Positions 9,931 through 21,231 of a stretch of 64,000 nucleotides of DNA are shown here, piece after piece. The notes under the pieces are model-generated. The model was given only the letters and a program-made list of their open reading frames with translations, was not told where the DNA came from and ran no database searches. The stretch's first letter is position 1. Every line of letters begins with the position of its first letter. A program made the position numbers and the translations under genes. This stretch comes from Ceraceosorus guamensis (Eukaryota > Basidiomycota > Exobasidiomycetes > Ceraceosorales > Ceraceosoraceae), in contig NW_020290042.1 in assembly GCF_003144195.1 (NCBI RefSeq), positions 62,001 through 126,000 of the forward strand, in the 5' to 3' direction.

Positions 9931-12056
9931 ATGTCAAATCTGTCTGCAAGGGAATTGGGCAACGTCCTGCTTAGCAACAACAGCGAGAAGAGGACGGACA
10001 AAACACCAGCGAAAGACTTCAGCTCTGAGGGCGTGACAGATGATAAGGTCACCTACATCCACTTTGACCCAGGAGAGTCTCCGCGAGACTGGCCAGAATG
10101 GAAGGTGAGGCACATTGCTGGCGTTGATACAAAGTCAGAGATGATGTAGCCGCCTCGTAAGGCAAGTTGACTGATCGGACGTTTGATACCTGCGCCGTCG
10201 ACCTTTCCAAGAAATGGCTTCTGCTCGTCCCAATCTACCTCGTGGACTTGTCCGTGTCATGGGGCGCTTCAGGATACTCCCCAGCTCAAATGAAATTCGC
10301 AAAGGACCTTGGCGTATCCTCCGAGGTGGGCACGCTTGGGCTGAGTACGTATGTTGGTGGATTGGCCTTGGGGCCAATGATACAAGCTCCTGTCTCTGAG
10401 GTGAGCCTTCGTGATCCTTGCTCATTTCTCATGGAGCGAAGCGGCGGTACCAATCGCGGATGGGTCACTCAACGCATGCACGCTTCCTCGTCCTTCTCAA
10501 CAGTACTTTGGTCGGTCAGTCGTCTACATTGGCGGGTACGGCATCTACCTGCTCTGGATTCTGGGCACAGCCCTGTCTCCCAATCTCGGTGCCTTTCTTG
10601 CGTTTCGCTTCCTTGGCGGTGCCTTCTCTTCAGTCACCATTGCCACCCTAGGCGGTACAGTGGCAGATCTCTTTCCGCCTCGTCAGACAGGCTACGCCAT
10701 GTCCATCTACATTTGGGCTGCAACGTGCGGTTCTCCCAGCGGCTACTTCCTCTTTTCATTTGTCGCCGCGACGAGGGGCTGGAGGGACGTGTTCTGGGCA
10801 ATGCTGGGTATCAGCGGTGGGCTATGGCTCATCATGACTCTCGTCATGCTTTGGTGTGGCGAGAGTAGACATGATGTGCTGCTCGCCAGGAAAGTCAGCA
10901 ACCAGAAGAAACGTATAGATTGCGAACCGGGAATGCCATCACACTCCGGCCGCATCGATGTCCCACCTGGATACGAGCGGTCAGGCGTTCGGCAACTGCT
11001 GCAGGTCACAATGACTCGACCCTTCCGGTTCCTGGCTACCGAACCCATCGTCATGTGAGTCCACGTGTGGTGTTGGTTGCAGATTGGTTGAAGCACACTA
11101 ATGCCCAATGCCTGGGTGCCTCTCAGCTTTGCCTCTTTCTTTAATGGCTACTTGTACGGACTTGTGTATATGTTCAACACTGCCATCTCTCAGGTCTTTG
11201 AGGGCAGTCACGGATTCGGTACAATTTCAATCGGTCTGGTCTTCCTAGGCTTGGTGGTCGGCATCTCTTGTGGGCCTCTCATCAACCTCTTCGGCGAAAG
11301 TTTCTATCAGAAGAGATATAATCAGAAGGGCCAGCCGGTCCCGGAAGCTAGAGTCATGCTGGCAATCTTTGCGTCCATAGCTCAGCCTATGGCGCTTTTC
11401 TGGTTCGCGTGGACCAGCTTCCCTTCCGTACACTTTATCGTTCCGTGAGTGCCCTTCGCTGTAGCGTCGAAAGGGGCTGCAATTTTGACACTTTCATCAT
11501 CCTCGCAAGCGTCATTGCTTCTGCCTTGTGGGGCTGGGCGTTCTACGCGCTCATCATGGCCTCGTATCAATACGTCGTAGACTCGTGAGTTGCACTTGGA
11601 ACACGCGCCACCGATTCGAGAGCAGAGCTCAAAATCTACATCCTCCCTCCCTCGTCTTAGCTACGGCACCTTCTCGGCATCCGCTCTCGCCGGTGTCGGT
11701 CTGATCCGCAATTTGGCTGGCGCAGGTTTTCCGCTGTTTGCCAGACAGATGTACAGCAAACTCGGCTACGAATGGGCCAGCTCTCTTCTGGCATTTCTTA
11801 GTCTGGCTCTTATCCCGAGTGAGCGCGCTCTTCTCTCTACATCGTGATGGCTGACTGCGTGATTGCTGACCAGACCTTCGACCTGACCTCACCGTCAGTC
11901 ACCTTTGTGCTTTGGTACAAGGGTCCTTGGCTCAGACATCACAGCAAGTTTGCAGAGTCCATCGACGCTATGCATTGGCCTGGTGGCGCAGAGGGGCGTA
12001 CAGCAAACGGCGGGCAAGATGGAGATGAGTCCAAGGGCCTCCAGCAAGCTGTATGA
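9931..12056 (+). CDS. MFS transporter, DHA1 (drug:H+ antiporter) type
   Basis: There are seven exons: 9931-10104, 10212-10400, 10504-11054, 11127-11444, 11510-11584, 11661-11818 and 11899-12056. The total is 1623 nt (540 residues) and all junctions keep frame. A hydrophilic N-terminus ends in RDWPEWKKWLLL, the usual entry to helix 1. Family signatures include SGYSPAQ, FRFLGGAFSS, GGTVADLFPPRQTGYAMS (motif A-like), GSPSGYFL and, near the end, VDSYGTFSASALAG with RNLAGAGFPLFARQMY, typical of fungal DHA1 pumps such as the Flr1/Tpo group. It should sit in the plasma membrane and export small organic compounds by proton antiport; the substrate cannot be told from sequence. Two introns end in CAAG rather than CAG or TAG (10211 and 11509), but the reading frame and conserved peptides support them. 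Confidence 0.93.
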
Positions 12057-12578
12057 ATTACCTTTGCGCACCAATACAAAGTCTTTCACAAAAAAGCCGC
12101 GATGCTTCATTATTGCCGAGTGAGGATTTCGAAATGCCGCTCGCTGTCTTAAACCGCACCGAAGACCTTCTCTGCTCGCTTCCGGGCGAGACTAAGTGCC
12201 TTTCGCCGTGGGTGATTTCGACCTCTGAACTTAGCAGGGCAGATCTGCTGTGCTGCTCGCCCAGCAATCACGAATGCCAGACGAGATATGTAGAGACGCG
12301 CATAGTTGTCTAGACACAGGATTGGGCACAAGCCTGCAGGCAATCACGAATGTGCCAATATCCGCCGGTTGGCACCATCCCACAGCACTCTTGGCCGTGA
12401 CCTCCTCTCTGCTTCACCTGTGGAACCCGGAGTTCGGCCATGGAGATTCAAGATTGCGGTCAAGCAGCATCATTCACGTGCGCTCATGTGCCTCTCCCTG
12501 CAGCAAGAGCTGCAGCGTCCAAACGCGGGGAAGCTAACCAAGCAGCAGATCTGCTGAGCTACAGGCACGTCGCGGAGC

Positions 12579-12606
12579 ATTCGTGATTCGTGATTCGTGA
12601 TTCGTG
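12579..12606 (+). repeat. Tandem array of four ATTCGTG units
   Basis: Four perfect 7-nt units stand in tandem. The same heptamer, single or in inverted pairs, recurs in many other intergenic stretches of this window. Confidence 0.9.
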
Positions 12607-12758
12607 TTCAGTGCGCAGCAGCATCTGCAGCCACCTGCTGCTGCTGGTTTCAAAGGCCTCGACAAGTCTCAAGTAGTATGAGTCGTATGCTGAGTCGCGA
12701 TCACCAATCAAACGCGATTCACGAACGTCAAGCGGCAAAAATTCCGCCAGGGAATGTG

Positions 12759-12803
12759 CCCCCCCCCCNNNNNNNNNNNNNNNNNNNNNNNNNCCCCCCC
12801 CCC
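12759..12803. other. Assembly gap (25 N) inside a poly-C tract
   Basis: Ten Cs precede and ten Cs follow a run of 25 Ns (12769-12793). The tract is most likely one long poly-C that could not be assembled through, so its true length is unknown. Confidence 0.95.
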
Positions 12804-13184
12804 GAAGTCGAGCACCACTACTTAGTACTATGCTAGCTGAGTGCTGCACAAGCTGCGAGGCACGGAGCTCAGCAGGGGACGGGCATGTAAATCGACTACA
12901 ATCGGTCAGCTCTCCAACTGCAGTGGCTGTCAAATCAAATGTCCGTCCCGCCATTCGGCGCTGTCCAAAGTGAATCTTTCGGAGATTTCGCTTGTCGTCG
13001 TGCAGCGGTTGCGCCAGCGGCTGAGGGGAAGCGCGTTGCGAGCTTCTGTGCCTCGCGCACTTCATAAGCCTGTGCTTTCGCATCGTGAAAGACTTGATCC
13101 CACTCATCTCGTCTCTCTGTCTCTCTGTCTCTCTCTTTGGTCTCTCATTGTCACGTCCGGGAGTCAAAGCAAGGCTTGGTTACA

Positions 13185-14321
13185 ATGTCCACGACTGTCC
13201 AGGTTGTCGTGCCGCCAGTTGCAGGACACACCCGCAAACCGGCCACCTTGAAGAGCGAATGGCGAAAAAGGGATCCAAAGACATGGACCTTTGCCCAACG
13301 CTTCTTCGAGAGAGCTGACCTTTGGCCCCTTCCTCCCGAAGGTACGGCGCCGGTGCACAAGATCAATGATCCGGTGCCGAGACTTGCTCAAAGGCAAATA
13401 CACAGGTTCTTGGTGCCAAAGCTGCTTGTCACCTTCGGCCTGCACGCCCTCATCCTCAAATTGATCAAGAAGAGAGCGCTACACCCTCTAGCAGCTTTCG
13501 CATTCTATTCGGGCGCTTTCAAGGCTATCAACAGTCGAGTCTTCAACTTTTGGAGAGTGCTTGGTGCCAAGCATGGGTTCTTGGACGGCGAACATGAAAG
13601 GGACGGCGTGCCTGATGGACACGAAAGCAAAGTCGCTCAGAGTCTCCTCTTCGTGACGACCATCAGACCCGTCCTGTCGACGTTCTTGGCCTACAACACA
13701 AGGGATCAGCCTTTCAGCATCTCGAAGCTCATCCCTCTCAAGCTGTCAATTTACACCGTCGCGCTTGACTATTGGTTTTACGTGTACCACAGGTGAGTCC
13801 GTTGGCTACGATTGTTAGGCGGCTCTGCTCTCATGCACCTCACACTTGTGTACAGGCTCATGCACGAGGTGGACTTCTTGTGGAAATTCCACTCGCGGCA
13901 TCACAAGACGAAGCATCCCTCGACAGCTCTGACGCTGTACGCCGACGAATGGCAAGAGCTCTTCGACGCCGTCGTCATTCCAGGTCTCGCCTATCTGACG
14001 ACCAAGCAGTTCATCTCGCTCAACTTTTACGAGTTCTTCGTCGTCATGATCTACCAGACCTTTATCGAGCTGGGAGGTCATTCGGGAGTTCGCTGCTACG
14101 CCACCCCTCCCAATGCTTGCTTTGGACTCTTGAGGTTCTTCAAGATGGACCTCGACATTGAGGCTCATGACTTGCATCACCGTCGGGGCTACAAGAAGAG
14201 CGGCAACTACGGCAAACAGACGCTCGTCTGGGATACCCTTTTCGGCACCAAGATGCCCCGCGACGAGACCAGGGACGAGCACATCGAGTGGAATCAGCAC
14301 GTCGATGCGCCGTGGTACTGA
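13185..14321 (+). CDS. Fatty acid hydroxylase / sterol desaturase superfamily enzyme
   Basis: Two exons, 13185-13792 and 13856-14321, encode 357 residues (intron GTGAGT...TACAG, in frame). The superfamily's histidine clusters, which bind a di-iron centre, are all present: HRLMH at residues 202-206, HSRHH at 215-219, and HDLHH in the C-terminal third, followed by NYGKQTLVWDTLFGT. Hydrophobic segments such as LLVTFGLHALILKLI and FYEFFVVMIYQTFIEL suggest a multi-pass endoplasmic reticulum membrane protein using O2 and reducing equivalents. The sequence around the clusters does not look like the sphingolipid C4-hydroxylase Sur2 or the sterol desaturase Erg3, so the substrate is left open. The start is the ATG of MSTTVQVV, just after a pyrimidine-rich tract. 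Confidence 0.9.
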
Positions 14322-15257
14322 TGCTTTCTCGAATTGCATAGACGTGTAGATGTATGTATGTAATCGCTTGTGCCTAATAATCGACTTTGGCTCCGCTGCC
14401 CACTGCGTGTATGCGCGAAGCCCGCTCGCTGTTCTCCCTTGCAGATATCTTAGCACCACCCCGCCGCGAGTCATTTCGGGAGAGAAGCTGGTTTGACACG
14501 ATCAAAGTGGCGCGCAAGGTTGGCTGGCACGTGTCTAGCCATCTTGACTCGCTCAAAGGAATCGGGTATGGGTGCAAGTCTTGAGTGCTGATTGTCGTTC
14601 CGGACAGACGGATGTGGGTGGCATGCTGCTCTTATTCGTGATTATTCACGAATCGTGGTTTGATTGATGATGATTGGCGTTGCCCTCAGCACACCTCCTG
14701 CCGCGTTGAACTTGGCCCGCCGCCCTTATCGCGCGAGCAGAGGGTCCTGATCCCCACATCCCATGCATCCCATGCAGCGCAGCAGCTGTGATGCATGTGC
14801 TGAGCAAGACATTCACCGGGCGCTTGACCAGGGTCGAGTCTTAAAGGGCTTCAGATCCCGCGCGCGTGATTCTTGATTGTCGTTGTCGCGCGCGCGCATG
14901 AACCCTATACTACTAGCTGATACAAAGTATGTATATGCTGCTGATGCACGCATGGCTACATGATTCACATTGAATAGCTCCACCTCGGAGAGTTGTAATC
15001 GTCCTTACTGGTACTTTGATTTGGTTGTAAGTGAGGGTCAGACAATGATAATTTGGATGATGCGTGCTGCTGTGGCTGATGCTCAGCTCGATCTGGCGGT
15101 CGTACAGCCTGGCCTCAGCTGCCGCTTGGTAACGGCGTCGTGGTGGTGGTAGCTGTGATCTTATCACTCCCAACAGCAACAAGCATCTCTCAACCTTTTA
15201 TACAACCAACCTTCCGCTGATCGCCACGCCAGGCCCTGTGGGGAGTTTCAGCCTGAG
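14322..15257. other. Intergenic region
   Basis: No gene could be supported. It contains the inverted repeat at 14634-14653, a short GC-alternating tract near 14888-14897 and, just before the next gene, TTTTATACAACC near 15196 as a possible core promoter element. Confidence 0.5.
14634..14653. repeat. Inverted repeat of the ATTCGTGA motif
   Basis: ATTCGTGA (14634-14641) and its exact complement TCACGAAT (14646-14653) are separated by TTAT. This is a paired form of the heptamer family scattered through the window. Confidence 0.85.
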
Positions 15258-18200
15258 ATGTCCGCCCGACGTGCATCCACTGGCAGCGATGCTAGCACTG
15301 ACTCCTCCACATCTGTCGATCGGCCTGGGACTCCATCATCCTTGTTGACGAGCTCGTCTCAGGAGCTGGTCATCATTCCTACCGGTGCTGCCAACTTTCA
15401 CTCATTGGACACTTCATCACTGCACTCCGTGTCTAGCGACGAGAGCAATCAATCCTCATCCTTGGCCCTTGTAGAGCATCCTACTCGCAATGCATCCACC
15501 GCTGATCATCCAATCACGGATGCTTTGCTTTCGCCAACTATGACATCCTCCTCGCGAACTCCATCATCAGGATTTATGGATGACGATACTGGCCTGAGCG
15601 ATGTCTCAAGCCTAGACGATGACGACTTTGAGCTGGTCGAACGCAGCGACAGGCCAAGCCATCGCGCCAATCTCGTCGACTCGTATATGGGCTCGTCTAG
15701 CGTTTCGCACCCATGGGCCTCAGATGAGGATCTGACGATTGAGACGACGCCCTTGCCAATCCTGCCGACATCCGCTTCAGCCGCTTGGTCGGAAGTGGAT
15801 GCGCTGGAGACTAGGCTCGAGGACACGCACGAGCTGTTCCGTGAACGCAAGGATCCAGATGCGAGTCACGATATTGGGACGCCTGTTGGAACCTCGTCGA
15901 CCTTCCCAGACTCCGCGCATTCAGCTACAAGGTCAGATTTCCTGCGCTCATCGAGCAATGCAACTTTGCTCGTCAATGCTCTGGAGCGAGCGGCCACTTC
16001 GACACATGCTTCCGAAGCACCAAGCCTGAAGACATCCACTTTGCTCCCTTCAGGAGATGCATCTCGCCTAATGGACGGCCGCCACTTTCAATTCCCTGAT
16101 CCGACGCTTCTGCATCAGCTCGGTCAAAAGTCACAAGCTGTTGTCGCAGGCGCAAGAACTGACAACGCCACCGATGAAATGCCTGAACGCTCGGCAGAAA
16201 CAGCTGGCTCCGAATGGCGTTCGTCATCCGAAAACTCTTCCCCAGGCGTCTTGGCTGCACGTCTCAAGATGGCGCGCTCCCTGATTGGGGCGGTCACACA
16301 TTCCGCCTCGTCCATCAATGTCTTTTATCTCGGACGTGATCCCGGAGCCACGTACAGCCAATTGGTCTCTAACACCATCAAGACGAGTGCCATGACTGCC
16401 GTCGCAGCTGCTGACGAGAAGGACTTCACGTCGATCCGTCAAACATCTTCTTCACCTCTAACTTTCCGCACAATGCCGTCAGACGAAAGTGGACAAGGCA
16501 ATGTCGTGGTGCGCTGCAGCTCGGTCGACTTCGTCAGTGGCAGAACACTGCAGGTGAGTTTGAGTCTGTTGAGAGTGTACGGCCGCCTTTCGAAGCTGAC
16601 TTGACTGCATCTCGTGTCGCAGGTCAAAGAATTCTTCTGCCTCAGGTCTTTGTCATTCGGACCGGGCGAAGAGGCTCAGGTGCATTCTTGGCTGCAGGCT
16701 GATGGCGCCATGCACCTTCGCGACGGTAGCGGACTCGTGGTCTGCTTCCTCGAGAATGGCGAATCTCAGCAGTCACTTGCGATCGATCTGGCAGCATTGC
16801 TCCACAAGCACTACTCTCGCGCGAGATTAGGCAAAGATTCGCAAGCTGCAACTCGAACTCATCCGCAGCCTCACTTGCTGCCCATCGTCGCACCTAAACT
16901 TGCATCCAATCTGGACGACGCCGACACACCCTCCGCTTCCTTGCTTGTGAGCCCTCAACGAGATGAGAATATCTCAAGCGCAAGAGCTTTCATGGAAAAC
17001 AACATCGCCCAGAACCTTGGGCGCTTCCTGCAGCTGCGCCGCATCAGCGAGGAGTGGTCAAGCGCGCTGGATCGAACGCGCCAGCTCTTGGCCGAACGCT
17101 CTGGGGCAGACATCACTCAAGAATCTGGGTTGTCCGTGGTCATTTGCTCCCAGAGCGTGGTGGATTCTGACGACGGTTGGGCTGGACGTGCGGTGCATCA
17201 GGTGGCGGACACAACGAAGCGGACAAGGGAGACCGAGCGTCGTTCTTGGCTCACAAAGTCCTCGGCCTGGCTCACAGTCACCCCTGCACTTTTGGCCACG
17301 ACCTCTAGGACTTCTCGACCAACCTCAACAGAGCAGCGAGCTATCGCCAATGGAAAGGCCTGGCAGCGCATTGCCGCTGACGCGTCGAATGTCGCGCAAG
17401 CGCTACGCGGTCACGTTCCTGCGCTTGTTGATTTCAAAATTCGGTTGCGAAGGCTTGCGCCGTGGATGACCTGGTTACGCACGGCACACTTGCCTCACCT
17501 CGGTGCCGCCGTGGCCGTCCTCGTCGGCGTGCTCCTTACTACGGCCCTATCGAGTCTTCGACAGTCGCCTCAGAATAATCTAAACGCTTTCCAGATGGGC
17601 TCGTCGCACCAGCCCTCCATGACCGCTTCGAGCTTAGCTGGCCGCGCGAACATGTCACCTCTACCAGCTAGTGCTGCGGCCTCCCCTACTTTAGACGCTG
17701 CTACAATTCAAAGCATTCTGTGGTCCTCCAACACAGCGTCCACTCCGTCGTCAGCCGCAACAGTGTCACCTAAGGGCATCGAGCCCGCAATCCGTCACGG
17801 TCGCCTTCACAGCGTGAAAGAATTTACTAAGAAGCTCGTTCCAAGACCGCGAGCCTCTGCTGCACCGCTCCTGACCGCGCACGAGATGCGCAAGATATCA
17901 CAAGGAAGCGACGTGGTCAGCCGCCAGGTCAGCTCTCATGAGGTGGCGGTTCGTGCCCACTCGCCTCACAAGGCTGTTGCGATCTACAAGAATCTTTCCA
18001 CGCTACTGGGCACTGCGCCCGTAGACGGGGGCTCTATCGACGACTTCAAGTTCGGTGCTGCGCAGCTTTCAAGCCACGACAGAGAGCTGCCCGAGAATTC
18101 TCTGCGACTTTCTGTTTCGCATGGACTGGCTTCCGCTGGAATTGGACTTGCGATCAGCTCGACCACAGATGCGGCAAAAGGAGCTCAGGTGGTCCTCGCA

Positions 18201-19160
18201 ACCTTGCATCGCTTGCAGTCCATCGTGCTTTCTCATCTGCACCGTACGTGGGACGATTGGGTTGCGCACTTGTCGAAGTTCCACTTGCAATTTGACAAGG
18301 CTGTGCAGGAGCAGATGTGGCGCGAAGCCATACATCTCCAGGCAGACGCCAGTAGGCTGTGGAGCGATAGCACGGACGCCATGCAAGCTCATGTCCAACT
18401 TGCTCACCAATTGGCCAGCGTCCACGCCGCAAAGTTCGCTCACCTGGCGTCCAAGAAGATGAAAGACGCAGAACAGCCTCTCGAGGACTTGAAGGAGCAA
18501 TGCGGCTCTTGGTTCAAGAAAGCCAATCATCAAGCCAAGCCTCTCTTTGCAGAAGCTCGACTTGGCTCTCAAATCATGTCTGAACATTTACGCAAACATT
18601 TACGCGGGCAAGCCCACTTTGCAGCAAAGCACGTCCGCAAGACTTCAAAAGTCGCGTCAAAGCATCTCCGCAAGCACTCCAAGATTGCGGCCAAGCATCT
18701 TCGCCAGCAAGCTCGAGCAGCGGCGAAGCATGCGCGCAAGAAGTCGAAGATCGCATCTGAACACTTTGCCAAGCAGTCCAAAGTTGCGGGAACACATCTA
18801 CTGAGACATTCCAAATCCGCTTCTACAGAGGCGCTCAAGCACTTCGCTGTGGTCGAGGATGCCGCTGCCCGCAAGTCAGAGGAGGCTCGCGAGATGCTTC
18901 GAGAGGCCTTCGAGGAAGCTACAATCGCTGCTCATCACATCCACGGCAAGGCAGGCGAGCATTTGGCCCGAGCACGTCAAGAGTGGGGCAAACTAAACCT
19001 CGAGCTCGACGAAGCACGTCGCGCTGCCGGACATGCTGCGCACGCTCGCAAAACCCGCGAAGATCCTGAGCGCAAGCAGAAATCGAAAGCGCAAAGCAAG
19101 CAGGGCTGGAGATCCAAGAGCCAGCATACTCAATCAAAATGGGCACGTCGAAAGGCTTGA
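15258..19160 (+). CDS. Large single-pass membrane protein with LIR-like motif and 11-residue repeats
   Basis: I do not recognise this gene by family. Two exons, 15258-16553 and 16623-19160, join in phase 0 (GTGAGT...CGCAG) to give 1277 residues. In order: a Ser/Thr-rich disordered N-terminus; an acidic patch followed by FELV at residues 124-127, which fits the Atg8-binding LIR pattern (aromatic-x-x-aliphatic preceded by acids); a predicted alpha/beta region from about residue 345 to 630, with strands such as SINVFYLG, NVVVRCSSVDFV and LSVVICSQSVV; one hydrophobic span near residues 725-745 (AAVAVLVGVLLTTAL); and a long helical C-terminal part. In this last part, residues 1091-1167 are seven consecutive 11-residue repeats of the form H-x-x-K-x-S-K-x-A-x-K. 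The tail is very basic. LIR, folded domain, membrane anchor and tail recall mitophagy receptors of the Atg32 type, but that is a hypothesis from layout alone. Confidence 0.8.
18597..18827 (+). repeat. Seven in-frame 33-nt (11-residue) coding repeats
   Basis: Units in order are HLRGQAHFAAK, HVRKTSKVASK, HLRKHSKIAAK, HLRQQARAAAK, HARKKSKIASE, HFAKQSKVAGT and HLLRHSKSAST. An 11-residue period matches a helix that makes three turns per unit, keeping His/Lys/Arg on one face and Ala/Val/Ile on the other. Such repeats in perilipins, synuclein and apolipoproteins bind lipid surfaces. The DNA units have diverged, so the array is not a recent expansion. Confidence 0.9.
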
Positions 19161-21231
19161 CAATCTGATTTCTGCTCAGATTGTCGGGCCAACTCCACGA
19201 GCATCATACGCTTTGCGGCACAGACAAGCCCGTATTTGGTACCCTGCCCCATCAGTCGACCTTCACCTCTTCACTCACACTTTGACGACCACGACAAGTA
19301 CAGTAGCTCGTAATTTTTGTCTCTCATTCACGCCCACAGCCATCATTTGTTCTACCACCATCCCATACACCCGTTCATATGTTCTATACTCAACCCACTG
19401 TCGCCCAGCTATCCGCTTATACTCACGCTTTGAACACAGATCGAATCTCTCGAGTCTCTTTTGCATGTCATGACAAGTGTGTCGGATGTTGGACTCCACA
19501 AGACTTTTGAAAATCCATGAGCTAGCTAACAAACGTTACACATTGGGTCTAGCAAACGCGACTTGGCTTGACGACTCGTCAGGTCGGAAATCGACGGCAC
19601 CAGCACGGCCCAGACGTATCGATCCTTATGATCTCGAGGACATGCGAAAAAACAAGCTCTGACTGCGAAGCGGTTTGCGAAGCACGATTCACTGATTGGC
19701 CTCATGGTGAGGGCGGGACGCCATACAGTACCGTTCCGTCCCGCCATGGCACTGATGCGTTGTCTTTGTCCATGACAGAAATTTCTGCGATCTTGATGTC
19801 ATTCACACTTCTGAGAGCCATGAGGTCCGACTTTATGGGTTCACAAGACAAGGGTGATGTTGGACCGCATCAGATGGCGCTATCATGCAAACCACGAATT
19901 GCCTCCGCTCGAGCTACACAGTCATATCTTGCAAAAGCGCCTAAATCGGTCTCGAGGTCCTGCTCCGCCAGGTTTGCAGGTGACCGCACATTTAGCAGAG
20001 TGCTGCCAGCAGTTTCGAGTATCAAAGAGGCGATTACTCTGTCGGTACGATGAGCTCGGTCGGTGGGCGGATCTCGTACGCGGTGTGCTGTGAGCGGTCT
20101 TGGAGCTCGGCTCTGCTTTCACGAACGGAGGCTGGACGGAGCGGTACCGTCGCGAGTGGCTGTCAGTTGCTCGCGCTGCCGCTTAATCGGCACACAAATT
20201 TGTGGGTCTCCGGACCCATCGTCAGCTAGCTCGCTTTGCGGCACATTTTTGGCCAAAGGGAAGCATCAGGTACACAATCAACAATGAGGATCGTACGTGC
20301 GGCACAATCTCGTGGGCTGTATACGGTGGCAGACGCTGCGACGTGGAACGTGCGCCATGCAGCTATGACCGTCTTTCGAAGAGACTTCTGCCATTCTGAT
20401 TGTTTTGCGATGGCAGCAAAGACGCTTTGCCCGGCGCTAGGGACCCAATGAAGAACGCCATCCTGCCTAGATCGATTTTGTCGGGTCAATGAGAAAGTAG
20501 TGTAGGAGTCGAGTAGAAGCAGAGATTGCGCTGGTTCGTGATTCGTGCTTGTCGTCATGGACTGACAGAAGCAGTCATGCATGCTCTCCGAAGCCGAGTC
20601 GCCGGCGCTAACGATGCACTTATTGCGGCGATGCACGACTCATCAGACTGGATTGCAGCTTCGGTCGCGCAAAAGCACACACACAGCTTCATTCGTGATT
20701 TCTGAGACGCGCGGCTCGACGCTGGAAGCGGGCCCAGGCGACTTGACACCCAGCAGGCCAGTGGTCGGTGTGGGTATTGATAGTGGTCGTCCAATGCAAC
20801 GGGACGCTACATACTGTACAATACCTACACTTGGGCGACGAAGCGCCGGTATTCTCTTCCAGCGCAACGGTTCTGCGTCGGACGGACGCAATGCAGCTAG
20901 CTTGCCGCTGTCTGCAGTCAATGAGTGAGTAGCGCTGACGCTGGAGGGTTATTCGCTACCTCATGGTGGAACGATGTGGCACACGGACCGAGCTTGAGGC
21001 TTGAGATGTGGGCTGCCAACAGGCACGATATGCGGCTCTGGGGATGAGACCAACATGAATGCAGCATTGGGTGGAGGGTGAAGCGTCGTTGACTGGGACT
21101 GGCAGCCCTGATACTGCAACATCGGTGGTCTCTGATGAGAACATCGGCTGCTCACGCCACAAGCGCTCCCCGTGATCCCACTTCCATCAATTTCGAGCCC
21201 ATCCCCGTCCATCTGTCAGGCGAGGTTCAGG
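19161..21231. other. 2.07-kb intergenic region
   Basis: Many short overlapping frames occur on both strands, the longest about 161 codons (19568-20053, plus), with random composition and no family signature. TCGTGATTC-type motifs occur near 19683, 20534-20548 and 20692. The last few hundred bases should hold the promoter of the next gene. Confidence 0.5.

Larger units (their letters stand above)
12057..13184. other. Intergenic region with motif arrays and an assembly gap
   Basis: Coding potential is poor throughout. It holds single TCACGAAT-type sites near 12266 and 12343, a four-unit ATTCGTG array at 12579-12606 and a poly-C tract broken by Ns. A pyrimidine-rich tract (TCTCTCTGTCTCTCTGTC and onward) lies at about 13113-13146, close upstream of the hydroxylase start, where such tracts are common in fungal promoters. 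Confidence 0.55.

Noticed and set aside
19568-20053. 161-codon plus-strand frame
   Set aside because: No family resemblance, random composition, and equally long frames lie on the other strand.
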